Assembly: GCA_018242725.1 (NCBI GenBank)
Contig: JAFEBI010000002.1
Span: forward strand, 68,499 to 132,498
Origin: Nitrospira sp.
GTDB lineage: Bacteria > Nitrospirota > Nitrospiria > Nitrospirales > Nitrospiraceae
Length of the DNA stretch: 64,000 nucleotides
Direction of reading: 5' to 3'
A program made the translations under genes and the position numbers. Position 1 is the stretch's first letter; each line of letters opens with the position of its first letter. Positions 36,392 through 45,985 of the stretch are shown here, piece after piece. The notes below the pieces were generated by a model. It was not told the DNA's origin, did not search any database, and saw nothing but the letters and a program-made list of their open reading frames with translations.

Positions 36392-37504
36392 CTACGCAGA
36401 TACATTGATCGAGGCGGCTCGTGATTCTGCAATCCACCGATCAAACACCTCTTTGCCTAGCGGAGCCATGCGAACCTCTCCAATGCGTACCGGCCACACG
36501 CCGATCACCTGTCCGGCCGACACCTTTTTGTCCTGAAGCATGGCCTTCCAAATCTTCGTCGGCGTCGCATGTGGCATACGATCGCGTAGCCCTGCCTCCA
36601 TGACCATACGTCGAATGGCTTCGACAACCTTGTCGGAACAGAAACCTTGAAAACATGCAAGATCAGCTTCCTGTACCAACCCGATGCCGACGGCTTCTCC
36701 ATGCACAAGTGATTTGTACCCACCCAACGCCTCAAGCGCATGTCCGATTGTATGGCCATAGTTGAGAATTCTCCGACGGTCGGATTCCCGCTCATCCGCC
36801 GCCACAACCTCGGCCTTGATCTCACAGGACCGTTTCACCACGCTGGCCACAACCTGCGGGATCTGCTTTTGTAATGCGGGCATCTTTCGTTCCAGATACG
36901 TAAAAAATGATTCATCTGCGATGATCCCATACTTAATCACCTCGGCCAGACCGGCAACCCACTCGCGTCTGGGTAACGTACACAAGGTCAGGGGATCGAT
37001 CCACACTGCACGCGGTTGATAGAACGACCCGATCAGGTTCTTCCCTAGTCGATGATCGACGCCGGTCTTTCCTCCGACGCTGGAATCCACTTGTGCCACA
37101 AGCGTCGTTGGTACTTGAATATATGGAATTCCACGCTGGTAGATCGAGGCGGCAAACCCAGCCAAATCCCCAACCACTCCACCCCCCAAGGCCAAAAGAT
37201 GCGACGACCGCTCAAACCGATATCGTGTCAACACATTGAGAATGTGTTCAACCGTTTGTAACGTCTTGGACCGTTCCCCAGGCGCAAGGATGATAGAAAC
37301 TGGTTCAAGCCCAGCCCGCTTCGCGGTCTCGACCATCTTCTTCAGATAGTGCTGCGCAACATGCCGGTCTGTAACGATTCCGACCTTCCCCTTCAGCCCG
37401 CAACGCTTGATTTCCCTTCCTAGCTTATCCAGAAGCCCCGCGTGGATGGCAATCTCGTAGCTCCTATCAGCCAGCGACACCGTAACGGTTGACCCGGACG
37501 TCAT
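36392..37504 (-). CDS. aroB: 3-dehydroquinate synthase
   Basis: This is a 370-residue second enzyme of the shikimate pathway. It contains the NAD-binding LGGGVVGDLAGFAASIY, PTTLVAQVDSSVGGKTGVD and the zinc-site segment NYGHTIGHALE, plus GLAEVIKYG. The gene lies downstream of pilQ in the same direction, recalling the pilMNOPQ-aroKB order of many proteobacteria, but aroK is absent and a terminator separates them here. Confidence 0.96.
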   Translation of the reverse strand: MTSGSTVTVSLADRSYEIAIHAGLLDKLGREIKRCGLKGKVGIVTDRHVAQHYLKKMVETAKRAGLEPVSIILAPGERSKTLQTVEHILNVLTRYRFERSSHLLALGGGVVGDLAGFAASIYQRGIPYIQVPTTLVAQVDSSVGGKTGVDHRLGKNLIGSFYQPRAVWIDPLTLCTLPRREWVAGLAEVIKYGIIADESFFTYLERKMPALQKQIPQVVASVVKRSCEIKAEVVAADERESDRRRILNYGHTIGHALEALGGYKSLVHGEAVGIGLVQEADLACFQGFCSDKVVEAIRRMVMEAGLRDRMPHATPTKIWKAMLQDKKVSAGQVIGVWPVRIGEVRMAPLGKEVFDRWIAESRAASINVSA

Positions 37505-37686
37505 ATGGCAACCCCACTTATCATATTACCGAAGAATGTCATATCGCTTTTCACCCCAACCCACTGCGCGATCTGTCGAGTGAGGAGGCATGGTAGCACA
37601 GCATCGGAGAACTAAAAAGACAGGCACATTCCATCCCGAGTGCCAACCCAGGCTGATGAAACATCCTAATGTCGTTCTACAAAAGC

Positions 37687-37724
37687 AAAGGCCTGCCGAT
37701 GCAGTCTCGCATCGGCAGGCCTTT
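37687..37724 (-). terminator. Intrinsic terminator of the pil operon
   Basis: A 16-bp perfect stem (AAAGGCCTGCCGATGC / GCATCGGCAGGCCTTT) has a 6-base loop. On the minus strand it is followed by GCTTTTG. It lies 26 bases after the pilQ stop. The surrounding 245-base gap contains no gene. Confidence 0.8.
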
Positions 37725-37749
37725 GTTGATCATGGATCCGAGATGAAAA

Positions 37750-39732
37750 TCAGGTCTTGATAATGCTCGGAGTCAGAAAGATCAGTAACTCTTGCTTGGA
37801 CACTGTCTCAGACTTATTCTTAAATAACCAGCCTAACACTGGCATCCGTGACAGGAAAGGCACTCCCTGTACATTGTTCCCCTGAGTATCAACAAAGACA
37901 CCACCGATCACCATGGTTTCCCCGTCTCTGACGATCACCTGCGTCGTTGCTTCCCGCCGATCAATGCTGGGACCGGCCGGATTACTCCTGGCGCCGACGG
38001 CATTGCGAGTCGCCCGCACACGCATAAGAATCCTCTTCGATTCTTCCTTCGGATCTCGTGAGGTAATCTGGGGGGTGACATTCAATTCCAAATTTGCATC
38101 GACAAATGTCGTTTGAGTTCCTTGCAATGACGTGGTCTGGAAGGGGATCGATTCGCCCTGTGAAATCTTGGCTTCCCGCTTATCCAACGTGGTGATTTTG
38201 GGTGCCGCGATCACCTTGCTCAATCCCAACAATTCCCCGGCTGATAGCCGCATGTCCAGAGCAAAGTCTCCACCAAGTTTTCCAAAAGTCCAGCCGATCG
38301 ATGGAACGGCCGGCAGCCCACCGACCTGCGCCGGCAAGTTGACTAAAAAGTTTCGATCGATCGTGCTGCTTCCTGTTCCGGCAATCTGACTAAACGGACC
38401 GGTCAGATTCGAGAGCGCGAAGAAATCGGTGGGTGTGCGGTTCCCAGCCTGGAACCCCCACTGAATCCCCAACCCACGAGCGTACACCGTATCAGCCTGA
38501 ACGATGCGCGCCTCAATCTGAACTTGCGGCACCTCCAGATCAAGCCCTTCGACAAGCTGTCGAATAATTCCCAGCTTGGTTTCTGTGTCTCTTACGATCA
38601 GGGCATTACTTCCGGCATTGAACTGCATGAGGCCACGTGGGCTCAAGTTCTGCCGCAACGAGGTCATCAACTCTTGCGCCTGAAGGTTTCTAATATAGAA
38701 GACCCGGTCAACTAATTCCTCTGCCTTGGTTTTTGAGTCCTTCGCTCTTGCCTCTTCATCTTGTTGCTTGGCAATACTCGCCAATGAATCGATCCATACG
38801 ATACTCCCCTGCCGAATCATGCCGAGTCCATTCATCTTTAGCAGCATTTCCAGCGCTTGATCCCAAGGCACACTCACGAGCTTCATGGTGACTTTCGACT
38901 TCACCCCTTCGCCGACAACGATATTGAAGCCGCTGACCTCCGCGATCAAGCGGAGGATATTGGTGATATCAGCTTGTTGAAAATCGAGGGAAATACGACG
39001 CCCCACATATCGAGTTTGCCCGACCACAAGATCATCGGATCGCTCGTCTTTTTCAGGAGAAACCGCTTCCCCCCCCATTTGCACTCGCTGTATTTTGAAT
39101 TGAGTGTGCGTGGGACTGATGATGCGCGCCGTCCGTTTCACGAGACGATCTGACGGTTCAGACAAACCTCTGCGACCTTTCAGCACGACGACTGACGATC
39201 CTTTCTTCTCCAACGATCTAGCGGCAATAGCATTGGCACGCCCCTCGCTCGGCTTCAAGGTAATGAACACCCTATTCTCATCACGAGTCACGGAATACAT
39301 AGGGCGTTCCGGCACATCGAACACCAATCTCACTTTGTCGGCATGATGCCCCACCCGGATCTTCTTGAGTAGATAATGGTCGGCCTGCACCACGGAACGC
39401 CGAAGGGTGGATGACACAGCCGGGATGTCAATAATAAGTCTCGACTCATCCAAAAAGTTGGTCTCCGGAAACAATTGACCATCTCCGGCAATGACAACCG
39501 TAACCAGGTCCGACTCCGGACGAACCTCAATCGAAGTCAGGGTCTGTGCCAAATATCGCAAAGACGGACTTTCAGCTGTCGTCACATCCTTTGGCTTATT
39601 GCCCCCGTCCACCTCATCCGCCAGAGCAGGTATTTCCCCAGCCACGATCCATCCAGCAAAAGCCAGCCCGCAGGGCATAAGAAAACGTCTCGCCGCCAGG
39701 ATACTGTTAATGCCGGAGAATAGTGATTTCAT
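37750..39732 (-). CDS. pilQ: Type IV pilus secretin PilQ
   Basis: This is a 660-residue outer-membrane secretin. It has a signal peptide (about residues 1-38), one AMIN domain (about 65-155, LTSIEVRPESDLVTVVIAGD), and an STN/secretin N domain (about 243-315, RRISLDFQQADITNILRLIA). An N1-type domain then leads to the secretin pore (VPQVQIEARIVQAD to ETMVIGGVFVDTQ, ending LLIFLTPSIIKT). A single AMIN domain is fewer than the two or three in some relatives. Its start overlaps pilP by 4 bases. Confidence 0.95.
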   Translation of the reverse strand: MKSLFSGINSILAARRFLMPCGLAFAGWIVAGEIPALADEVDGGNKPKDVTTAESPSLRYLAQTLTSIEVRPESDLVTVVIAGDGQLFPETNFLDESRLIIDIPAVSSTLRRSVVQADHYLLKKIRVGHHADKVRLVFDVPERPMYSVTRDENRVFITLKPSEGRANAIAARSLEKKGSSVVVLKGRRGLSEPSDRLVKRTARIISPTHTQFKIQRVQMGGEAVSPEKDERSDDLVVGQTRYVGRRISLDFQQADITNILRLIAEVSGFNIVVGEGVKSKVTMKLVSVPWDQALEMLLKMNGLGMIRQGSIVWIDSLASIAKQQDEEARAKDSKTKAEELVDRVFYIRNLQAQELMTSLRQNLSPRGLMQFNAGSNALIVRDTETKLGIIRQLVEGLDLEVPQVQIEARIVQADTVYARGLGIQWGFQAGNRTPTDFFALSNLTGPFSQIAGTGSSTIDRNFLVNLPAQVGGLPAVPSIGWTFGKLGGDFALDMRLSAGELLGLSKVIAAPKITTLDKREAKISQGESIPFQTTSLQGTQTTFVDANLELNVTPQITSRDPKEESKRILMRVRATRNAVGARSNPAGPSIDRREATTQVIVRDGETMVIGGVFVDTQGNNVQGVPFLSRMPVLGWLFKNKSETVSKQELLIFLTPSIIKT

Positions 39733-40361
39733 TCTGCACCCTCTTTGGGATGTAGGAGCTTCACGTGCTCCCGTTCCTGCTTCTTGCCATACACATCAGT
39801 AAATCGCTCTTGCACGATGATGCCACGCTCGGTCACCGCACTGACCACCCCATTGTTCTGACCAAGTCGCGTACCCCGCCGAACGGTATACCCATGTCCT
39901 TCAGGGGTCTGCACCATTGCCGTGTATCCGTAAGCCCCCCATACAATGGCAATCAGATTTAGTTCCGTCAGCGTCACACGTTGTAACGGAGGCAACGTGC
40001 TATCTGTTTTCCCTATTTGAAGCTCCTGGACAATAGGGGCGAATGGATCGCGACGCCCAGAAGGGTCATACCCCAACCCGACCATTCCCTCGGCTAGCGG
40101 CGATTGAGATGGGTCCTGACTGCTTCCCGTCGGCAAAGCCGTTTCCATCGCGGGAGGAGCGGGAGGTGGCACCTCTGGCATAGAGGGCACCTTGATAGAG
40201 TCATGTCGCATTGGCGCAATCTGTCCAGGAATAGGTGAGGGTTCGGCGTGAACATGCTCGCTCCCAAGAAGCCCCCCCCACCACCAGACCGCACAGACAC
40301 CGACACACTGCGCATACCACCTCACCCTCCTCTGATCTCGTTCAACCCCTAAAAAATACAT
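39729..40361 (-). CDS. pilP: Type IV pilus assembly protein PilP
   Basis: This is a 210-residue inner-membrane-anchored or secreted protein. It has an N-terminal hydrophobic stretch (YAQCVGVCAVWWWGGLLG), a proline-rich linker (PSMPEVPPPAPPAMETALP) and the PilP beta domain. The domain contains RRDPFAPI, LTELNLIAIVWGAYGYTAMV and GYTVRRGTRLG. It links the PilNO complex to PilQ. No lipobox cysteine is obvious, unlike many PilP lipoproteins. It overlaps pilQ by 4 bases. Confidence 0.9.
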   Translation of the reverse strand: MYFLGVERDQRRVRWYAQCVGVCAVWWWGGLLGSEHVHAEPSPIPGQIAPMRHDSIKVPSMPEVPPPAPPAMETALPTGSSQDPSQSPLAEGMVGLGYDPSGRRDPFAPIVQELQIGKTDSTLPPLQRVTLTELNLIAIVWGAYGYTAMVQTPEGHGYTVRRGTRLGQNNGVVSAVTERGIIVQERFTDVYGKKQEREHVKLLHPKEGAE

Positions 40362-40375
40362 CGGTTCAGCATCCT

Positions 40376-41020
40376 CTATTTACCAGCTTGCGCCACTTTT
40401 GAAGCGTGCCCCGGCTGCGCTGTTCCAGAAACTGCTTTCTCCTGTGGAGCGGCATAGGCAATGAGATCGAATGTCGTTTGCGAAATAAACCGTCCCTGCT
40501 CCATGCGAGGAGAACCCATCTTGAGCCCCGACACCGTGATGATTCTGGGCAGTCGATTGACCCGATCAAAAAACAACGCAGCAGTGTGATACACTCCCGC
40601 CACCTCTACGCTAACCGGCATCTTGACAAACAGCTTCGACGGATCTTCGGCTTGCGCCCCAGGACGCCATAACTTGATGTCCAGTCCGAGTCGTACCCCG
40701 AGATCAGAAACCTGTTTAAGCAACATAATGGCCTCTTCTTCGGGGGGAAGGCGTTCTTTCTTCTTGGCCAATTCGATTTCCAGCTGCTTACTTGCCGCGA
40801 CTAACTCATCGAGATGTTTCACCTTGATCGTCAATGTTTGAATTTCGCTCTCCAGTCTGGTGTTGTCCGCTTCGAGGGCCGTAATACTTTCCGACTTAGG
40901 TTCCGCAATGTAGAAATAGAAACCGGCAATCATGCCGCCGACCAGGAGCAGCAAGAGAGCCACCTTTTGAGAAGCCGGCACACTGCGGAGTGCGTCAAGA
41001 TTAAGTTGAGGCAACGCCAT
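40376..41020 (-). CDS. pilO: Type IV pilus assembly protein PilO
   Basis: This is a 214-residue protein with one TM segment (about residues 20-38, VALLLLLVGGMIAGFYFYI). A coiled coil (about 45-95, ADNTRLESEIQTLTIKVKHL) leads to a ferredoxin-like periplasmic domain (about 100-195). It pairs with PilN in the alignment subcomplex. It lies 2 bases downstream of pilN, on the same strand. Confidence 0.92.
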   Translation of the reverse strand: MALPQLNLDALRSVPASQKVALLLLLVGGMIAGFYFYIAEPKSESITALEADNTRLESEIQTLTIKVKHLDELVAASKQLEIELAKKKERLPPEEEAIMLLKQVSDLGVRLGLDIKLWRPGAQAEDPSKLFVKMPVSVEVAGVYHTAALFFDRVNRLPRIITVSGLKMGSPRMEQGRFISQTTFDLIAYAAPQEKAVSGTAQPGHASKVAQAGK

Positions 41021-41022
41021 GT

Positions 41023-41577
41023 TTATCCTTTGAGGCGAAACGCCAACCGAAACTGATAAAGATTTATCTTATTCTCCACCACGGCTTTACTTTCCTGCAG
41101 GTTGATACCGGTAAAATAATCCGTTCGGCGCAAGTTGTTCACGAATTCCACCACATCATCGTTAGTGAGCGCCTTTCCTTCCAACTCGACCGTTTCTGAA
41201 GCAACACCCAGCTTAGTCAGCCACACCTTGAGCGGTTCTAGACTCTGGCTGACATGGTCGAGTACCTTCACAGGTCCCATTCGAGAGTGTTCAAGCTGAT
41301 CAATGATCCGATTCTTGTCTTCAAGCAGTTTCTTCTTTTGCTCAAAATCCTGAACTTGTTTAACCTGTTCTTTCAGTTGAGCAACTTGCTTTTCCTTCGT
41401 CTGCTTCTCCTCTTGCTTCGCCTCCAACTCGCTGTCCAGCGCAGCGGAATACCACCAACAACCGGCCAGCGTAACCACAACGACCCCCACACCAAGGATT
41501 GCTTGGGCGCGAACATCATACTGCGGCTTTGCTTGCCGCCCTTTGGATCCACCAGGAAGAAGGTTAATCCGTATCAT
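41023..41577 (-). CDS. pilN: Type IV pilus assembly protein PilN
   Basis: This is a 184-residue protein. The N-terminal cytoplasmic peptide MIRINLLPGGSKGR contains the INLLP motif that docks into PilM. A TM segment (about 27-48) and a charged coiled coil (about 50-90, EAKQEEKQTKEKQVAQLKEQ) follow, then the periplasmic domain. It overlaps pilM by 4 bases. Confidence 0.94.
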   Translation of the reverse strand: MIRINLLPGGSKGRQAKPQYDVRAQAILGVGVVVVTLAGCWWYSAALDSELEAKQEEKQTKEKQVAQLKEQVKQVQDFEQKKKLLEDKNRIIDQLEHSRMGPVKVLDHVSQSLEPLKVWLTKLGVASETVELEGKALTNDDVVEFVNNLRRTDYFTGINLQESKAVVENKINLYQFRLAFRLKG

Positions 41578-42680
41578 CGGTCACCCACTGCTCGTAAGGC
41601 CAACCCAACCCCGACGGCCGCTGACGGTGCGAACTCCGCAAGAAGATCCGGGTCCATCTCACACCCAGTGGTATCGATCTCGGCGAAGGGGTCAGCCATT
41701 TCCACTGGGACTTGCATTCGATCGCTCAGCTGCTGAATCAGCCCTTTCGCCCTGGCAACACCACCACAGACAAGTACACGATTGAGATCGGCATTGGCAC
41801 CAGAGGTTTTGAAATAATCCACCGTTCGGGCAATCTCGGAAGCCACTTCGGCATTCACACTGTCTAGGACGTGACCGACCGACATCCCAGTGGATTCCCC
41901 ACTTCCCTCCTTCTTTTTACTTTCCTCCGCCTCTTCGAACGAGAGCCCCATTTCCCGTTGAATCGCTTCCGTGTACCTATTCCCACCCAGCGGAATATCT
42001 CGGGTAAACAGAGAGGAGCCGGCGCGTATAATGTTTACATTCATCACGCTGGCGCCGAGATTGACCAAGGCGGTTGTTTCTTCTTGTGCCAATGGATAGT
42101 TGATCCCGTGCATGTTTTCGATGGCGAACGCATCGACGTCCATGACCATCGGAATGAGCCTGGCAGTTTTCACCAACTCCGTCAGCTCATTGATTTTGTC
42201 CTTCTTCGCCGCGACAAGAATCACCGCCATATCCCCCTGGCCATCGCTTGCTGGGTCCGGGGGCAACACATGGAAATCGATATTGACTTCGTTGATATCG
42301 AAGGGGATATATTGCTCGGCCGCCAGCTTCACTTGACCTTCCAGTTCTTCATCTGGCATAGGGGGAAGACTTATCTTTTTTACGATAACGGCATGCCCAG
42401 AAATAGAGACGGCAACGTGCTTATTCTTGATATTTGTTTCCTCAAATAGTTCCTGAATAGCCGAGACCACGCGCCCCTCGTCCATCACGGTCCCATCGAC
42501 AATCACTTCTGGTTCAAGCGGTTTTACCCCGAACTTCTGAAGAAAATACCGTCCCTTACTTTCCTTGAGTTGTGCGACCTTAATCGCGCTTGACCCAATA
42601 TCAAGCCCCACAAGTTGCCGACGGGGGGTCAGCATTGAAATAACGTCAGTTTCAACGAGCTTTTTTAATGAACTCAGCAT
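41574..42680 (-). CDS. pilM: Type IV pilus assembly protein PilM
   Basis: This is a 368-residue actin-like cytoplasmic ATPase-fold protein. The N-terminal phosphate loop is LVGLDIGSSAIKVAQLK; LVNLGASVMNVNII and VLVCGGVARAKGL are the other nucleotide-site motifs. It binds the PilN tail and connects the pilus alignment complex to the motor. It lies 14 bases downstream of a MerR-like regulator. Confidence 0.95.
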   Translation of the reverse strand: MLSSLKKLVETDVISMLTPRRQLVGLDIGSSAIKVAQLKESKGRYFLQKFGVKPLEPEVIVDGTVMDEGRVVSAIQELFEETNIKNKHVAVSISGHAVIVKKISLPPMPDEELEGQVKLAAEQYIPFDINEVNIDFHVLPPDPASDGQGDMAVILVAAKKDKINELTELVKTARLIPMVMDVDAFAIENMHGINYPLAQEETTALVNLGASVMNVNIIRAGSSLFTRDIPLGGNRYTEAIQREMGLSFEEAEESKKKEGSGESTGMSVGHVLDSVNAEVASEIARTVDYFKTSGANADLNRVLVCGGVARAKGLIQQLSDRMQVPVEMADPFAEIDTTGCEMDPDLLAEFAPSAAVGVGLALRAVGDR

Positions 42681-42694
42681 GTATCACCTAAACT

Positions 42695-42925
42695 CTACAC
42701 GACACGTTTCCTACCACACATAACTTTCTCGATTTCCTCCACATTCTTCGGTGTGTAAAGTCTCCAATTCCTCCAATCGCGTGCGGGTCGTGCAATTACC
42801 CCTTCTCGTTCCCATCGGAACAATGTGGCCTTGGAAATGTCGAATAATTGGCATACCTGATTCGCCTTAATCCCCTCAGTTTCTTTATTAACTATACGTT
42901 TGCGTACCTTAGTATTTTCACTCAC
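42695..42925 (-). CDS. Small MerR-like HTH regulator heading the pil operon
   Basis: This is a 76-residue protein from GTG 42925 with AGGGTGG upstream. An upstream TTG (42964) would overlap the promoter and is rejected. The core NQVCQLFDISKATLFRWERE followed by RNWRLYTPKNVEEIEKVM is a winged MerR-type DNA-binding domain. No effector or dimerisation domain follows. It lies 14 bases before pilM and behind its own promoter, so it may autoregulate the pilMNOPQ unit. Its target is inference. Confidence 0.75.
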   Translation of the reverse strand: MSENTKVRKRIVNKETEGIKANQVCQLFDISKATLFRWEREGVIARPARDWRNWRLYTPKNVEEIEKVMCGRKRVV

Positions 42926-42961
42926 TATACCACCCTTACTATTCACAAAAATAAGTATAGT
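42924..42961 (-). repeat. Inverted repeat between promoter and regulator start
   Basis: ACTATAC (42924-42930) and GTATAGT (42955-42961) are perfect inverted copies 24 bases apart. One overlaps the -10 box and the other the GTG start codon. This arrangement would suit an autoregulatory operator or an RNA hairpin. Confidence 0.45.
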
Positions 42962-42981
42962 CAATATGCTCGACCTGTCAA
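42954..42981 (-). promoter_or_regulatory. Promoter of the regulator-pilMNOPQ operon
   Basis: On the minus strand, a perfect TTGACA (42981-42976), a 16-base spacer and TATACT (42959-42954). It lies about 30 bases before the GTG start of the regulator and is among the best sigma-70 matches in the window. Confidence 0.7.
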
Positions 42982-43042
42982 GAAAACTGCTGGAAGTGAC
43001 GTTCTAATGCGGGAAACGGATCAATGGAAGGCCAACAATGGC

Positions 43043-43909
43043 CTAAGATTTGTCAATATCTCTATATTTGAGGCCAACTTGGTAGCCCAGCGTCGCAAGT
43101 CGCTCACAAAGATGTCCGGCAATCGCCACTGAGCGATGCCGTCCGCCGGTACATCCAATTGCAATTGTGAGATAGCTACGTCGCTCGCGCTGGTACAGCG
43201 GAAGGAGAAACCTGAGGAGCTCTTCGATATGTTCAATTAACTCAATCGCTTCAGAGTCCGCGAGTACGAACTTACGGACCGGCTCGTCTTTGCCGGACAG
43301 CGGCTTGAGATCCGGCACAAAAAAAGGATTCTTCAGAAAACGCACATCGAACAACAGATCAATATCGTACGGAACTCCAAACTTATACCCGAATGCCAAT
43401 AAGGAGATCGTCAGGCGTCGATCGGATGAGTTCTGCAGAAACTCTTTCCCCAGCAGATCGCCAAGCTCATGCACCGTGAGATCCGATGTATCAATGATCC
43501 GATCCGCTTGTCGTCGCAACTCAGCGATCCGTTCCTTCTCAAATCGAATCCCCTCTCCAACGGGTCGATGCGGCAAGAGCGGGTGAGGTCGACGAGATTC
43601 TGAAAAGCGCCGGATAAGCACTTCCTCTCTAGCCTCAAGGAAGAGCACCTGGACAGCATGGCCAAGCGTTTTGATCCGTTCAAGAATCCCCACAAAATCC
43701 GCGAAAAATCCTCGCTCTCGCACATCAACACCGAGCGCGACGTTGGCGATCTCACTATGCTGCTGGTGACAGAGGTCAACAAAGGTCGGAAGGAGGGCAG
43801 GAGGAAGATTGTCGATGCAGAAATACCCGGCATCTTCGAATGCCTTCAACGCATAGGATTTCCCGGATCCAGACAATCCACTAATGATGACTAGATTGAG
43901 TTGCGCCAT
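43043..43909 (-). CDS. rapZ: RNase adapter / nucleotide-binding protein RapZ
   Basis: This is a 288-residue protein. The P-loop GLSGSGKS lies at residues 11-18, and the C-terminal RapZ domain contains FGYKFGVPYDIDLLFDVRFL and IGCTGGRHRSVAIA. In enteric bacteria RapZ controls glucosamine-6-phosphate synthase through small RNAs; its role here may differ. The start at 43909 has GGAG upstream; an in-frame start at 43963 is less likely. Position after rpoN-hpf matches the conserved rpoN gene cluster. Confidence 0.94.
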   Translation of the reverse strand: MAQLNLVIISGLSGSGKSYALKAFEDAGYFCIDNLPPALLPTFVDLCHQQHSEIANVALGVDVRERGFFADFVGILERIKTLGHAVQVLFLEAREEVLIRRFSESRRPHPLLPHRPVGEGIRFEKERIAELRRQADRIIDTSDLTVHELGDLLGKEFLQNSSDRRLTISLLAFGYKFGVPYDIDLLFDVRFLKNPFFVPDLKPLSGKDEPVRKFVLADSEAIELIEHIEELLRFLLPLYQRERRSYLTIAIGCTGGRHRSVAIAGHLCERLATLGYQVGLKYRDIDKS

Positions 43910-44094
43910 GAGACTCCGCTCGTCTTCATGAATCACCGGATGGCAATCCATGAACGAGGACACCCCAGGTCGTGGTCTCTGTCGAGGAGAAACGCCCTAC
44001 AGGTCCATCCGTAAACAGCGCTTACGCCAACTCAACAGACACTACAAACCAATGGGGCCAGACTCTCCACCGCACCGCTCCCGAGTAGCCCGGC

Positions 44095-44418
44095 TCAAGA
44101 CACTACCGTTCGCTTCTTTGGCTTGTCTGGCTTGTGGCTGACAAGACGCTCCTTCAATTTTCGGAACTGCGCATCGACACGGTCAACGATCGCATCAATG
44201 GTGGCATACATCTCTGGCGTTGTGACCTTAGCTTGCACTTGCTTGCCGCTCACAATACCGGTAACTTCCGCCTTGTGTTGAAGCTTTTCAACACCCAATA
44301 TGACCTGCAACGACCCAACCTTTAACTCATAGCGATCCAGCCGGCTGAATCGAGTTTCCACATAACTTCGCAGCGCTGGCGTCACATCCATGTGGCGGCC
44401 TGTGATTTTTAATGTCAT
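44095..44418 (-). CDS. hpf: Ribosome hibernation promoting factor (short HPF)
   Basis: This is a 107-residue short-type HPF/RaiA protein (MTLKITGRHMDVTPALRSYV...RFSRLDRYELKVGSLQVILG). It lacks the C-terminal dimerisation domain of long HPF. The start at 44418 follows GGAGGT; the longer frame to 44496 overlaps rpoN and is rejected. It inactivates ribosomes in stationary phase. Gene order rpoN-hpf-rapZ is widely conserved. Confidence 0.93.
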   Translation of the reverse strand: MTLKITGRHMDVTPALRSYVETRFSRLDRYELKVGSLQVILGVEKLQHKAEVTGIVSGKQVQAKVTTPEMYATIDAIVDRVDAQFRKLKERLVSHKPDKPKKRTVVS

Positions 44419-44461
44419 GCCTACCTCCAATTTATTCCAGCCTGATACGATACCACTGTGA

Positions 44462-45967
44462 TCAAAAAAACTGTTTCCGCTGACTTGCTGAAGCAATATT
44501 CAACTCTGCCCGATACTTAGCTACCGTCCTCCTCGCAATGCGCACACCTTGAGCAAAGAGCTTGGCCGCAATCTCTTCATCTTTCAATGGCCGCTTCGCA
44601 TCCTCCTCAGCCACCATTATTTTGATCATATCGCGAACCGATACCGAAGAGTGCATGCCGGATGGCTCGTCGGCCCGCTGAAGTCCGGCATTGAAGAAGA
44701 ACTTAAGCTCCAACATCCCTTGTGGACAGTACATGTATTTATTGGCTGTCACTCGACTGATCGTCGACTCATGCATCCCAATATCTTCAGCCACCTGTTT
44801 CAAGACTAACGGCTTCAAGTACTGCACTCCATGTTCAAAAAACTCCTCTTGAAACTTGACGATGCTCGAGACCACCTTCACGATCGTTCGATTACGCTGC
44901 TCGATGCTTCGAATCACCCATTGCGCAGCCCTCATCTTTTCGTCCATGTATGCCTTCGTCTCAGGCGTACCACTCTGTCCCGACGAAATGAGCTGTTTAT
45001 AGTACGGACTGATTCTCATCCGCGGCAGACCATCATCGTTTAGCAACACAACCCACTCCCCTTCATTCTTGACGACAAACACATCCGGCACGATGACGTA
45101 GTTCTGAGTATTGATGAATGGCCGCCCAGGTTTTGGCTCCAGTTCCCCGATAACCTTGGTTGCGTGAAAGACGTCCTCTACTGTCACGTTCAGGGCCTTC
45201 GCAACCTTTGCGTATTGCCTCCGCTCCAGGTCCTTCAAATGATGGAGCACAATAGCTTCAATTACTGACCCCTTGAGCGCCCCAGGAGGTGCACCGAGCG
45301 ACCCGAAGGGATTACGACCTAAATGGCGCAATTGCAAGAGAAGACACTCTGGAAGATCCCTAGCGGCGACTCCTGTCGGATCAAAGGTTTGAATGTCTTT
45401 CAGGACCGACTCCGCCTCCGATTCCGTGAAGTCCGTTCCAGCGATCACCTCAGCTAACGAAATGCGCAGATAGCCGTCATCATCTAAATTTCCAATAATC
45501 AAACGACCGACTGTTTTCTCTCGATCGGTGAGGGTCGAGAGAGACAACTGCCAGAGCAGATGTTCCTCCAGAGAGGTGGGCTTGGCCACAGTCTGCTCGT
45601 ATGAGGGCAGATCATCCTGCGCAGAGGCATATTCAGAATCCCCGCCTCGCCGATCTCTACCAAAGTACTCTTCCCAACCTGAGGCGGAAAACTCTTCCGG
45701 CGATCCTTGCTCTTCCCGCGATTCATTCTGAACGATCTGTTCTTGCCCAGCCGATACCGCGACTTCTTCAGCCTTCCCCTCATTGACCGATGATTCGCCG
45801 TCCTCGACGTCGGATTGGACTTCATCAAGCAGAGGATTCTCCAAGATGTGCTGCGTCAGACTCTGTTGCAATTCAAGTCGCGACAACTGCAGCAGCTTAA
45901 TCGCCTGTTGCAGCTGTGGCGTCATGATGAGTTTTTGGCTAAGTTTCAGATCAAGACGCAGTTTCAT
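44462..45967 (-). CDS. rpoN: RNA polymerase sigma-54 factor
   Basis: This is a 501-residue sigma-54. The glutamine-rich activator-interacting region spans about residues 1-55 (KLSQKLIMTPQLQQAIKLLQ), an acidic linker about 55-125, the core-binding domain about 130-320, and the HTH follows. The RpoN box ARRTVAKYR lies close to the C terminus. It transcribes -24/-12 promoters with enhancer-binding activators, often nitrogen and pilus genes. It follows lptB by 18 bases. Confidence 0.97.
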   Translation of the reverse strand: MKLRLDLKLSQKLIMTPQLQQAIKLLQLSRLELQQSLTQHILENPLLDEVQSDVEDGESSVNEGKAEEVAVSAGQEQIVQNESREEQGSPEEFSASGWEEYFGRDRRGGDSEYASAQDDLPSYEQTVAKPTSLEEHLLWQLSLSTLTDREKTVGRLIIGNLDDDGYLRISLAEVIAGTDFTESEAESVLKDIQTFDPTGVAARDLPECLLLQLRHLGRNPFGSLGAPPGALKGSVIEAIVLHHLKDLERRQYAKVAKALNVTVEDVFHATKVIGELEPKPGRPFINTQNYVIVPDVFVVKNEGEWVVLLNDDGLPRMRISPYYKQLISSGQSGTPETKAYMDEKMRAAQWVIRSIEQRNRTIVKVVSSIVKFQEEFFEHGVQYLKPLVLKQVAEDIGMHESTISRVTANKYMYCPQGMLELKFFFNAGLQRADEPSGMHSSVSVRDMIKIMVAEEDAKRPLKDEEIAAKLFAQGVRIARRTVAKYRAELNIASASQRKQFF

Positions 45968-45985
45968 GGCCGACCGTTTACTTTC

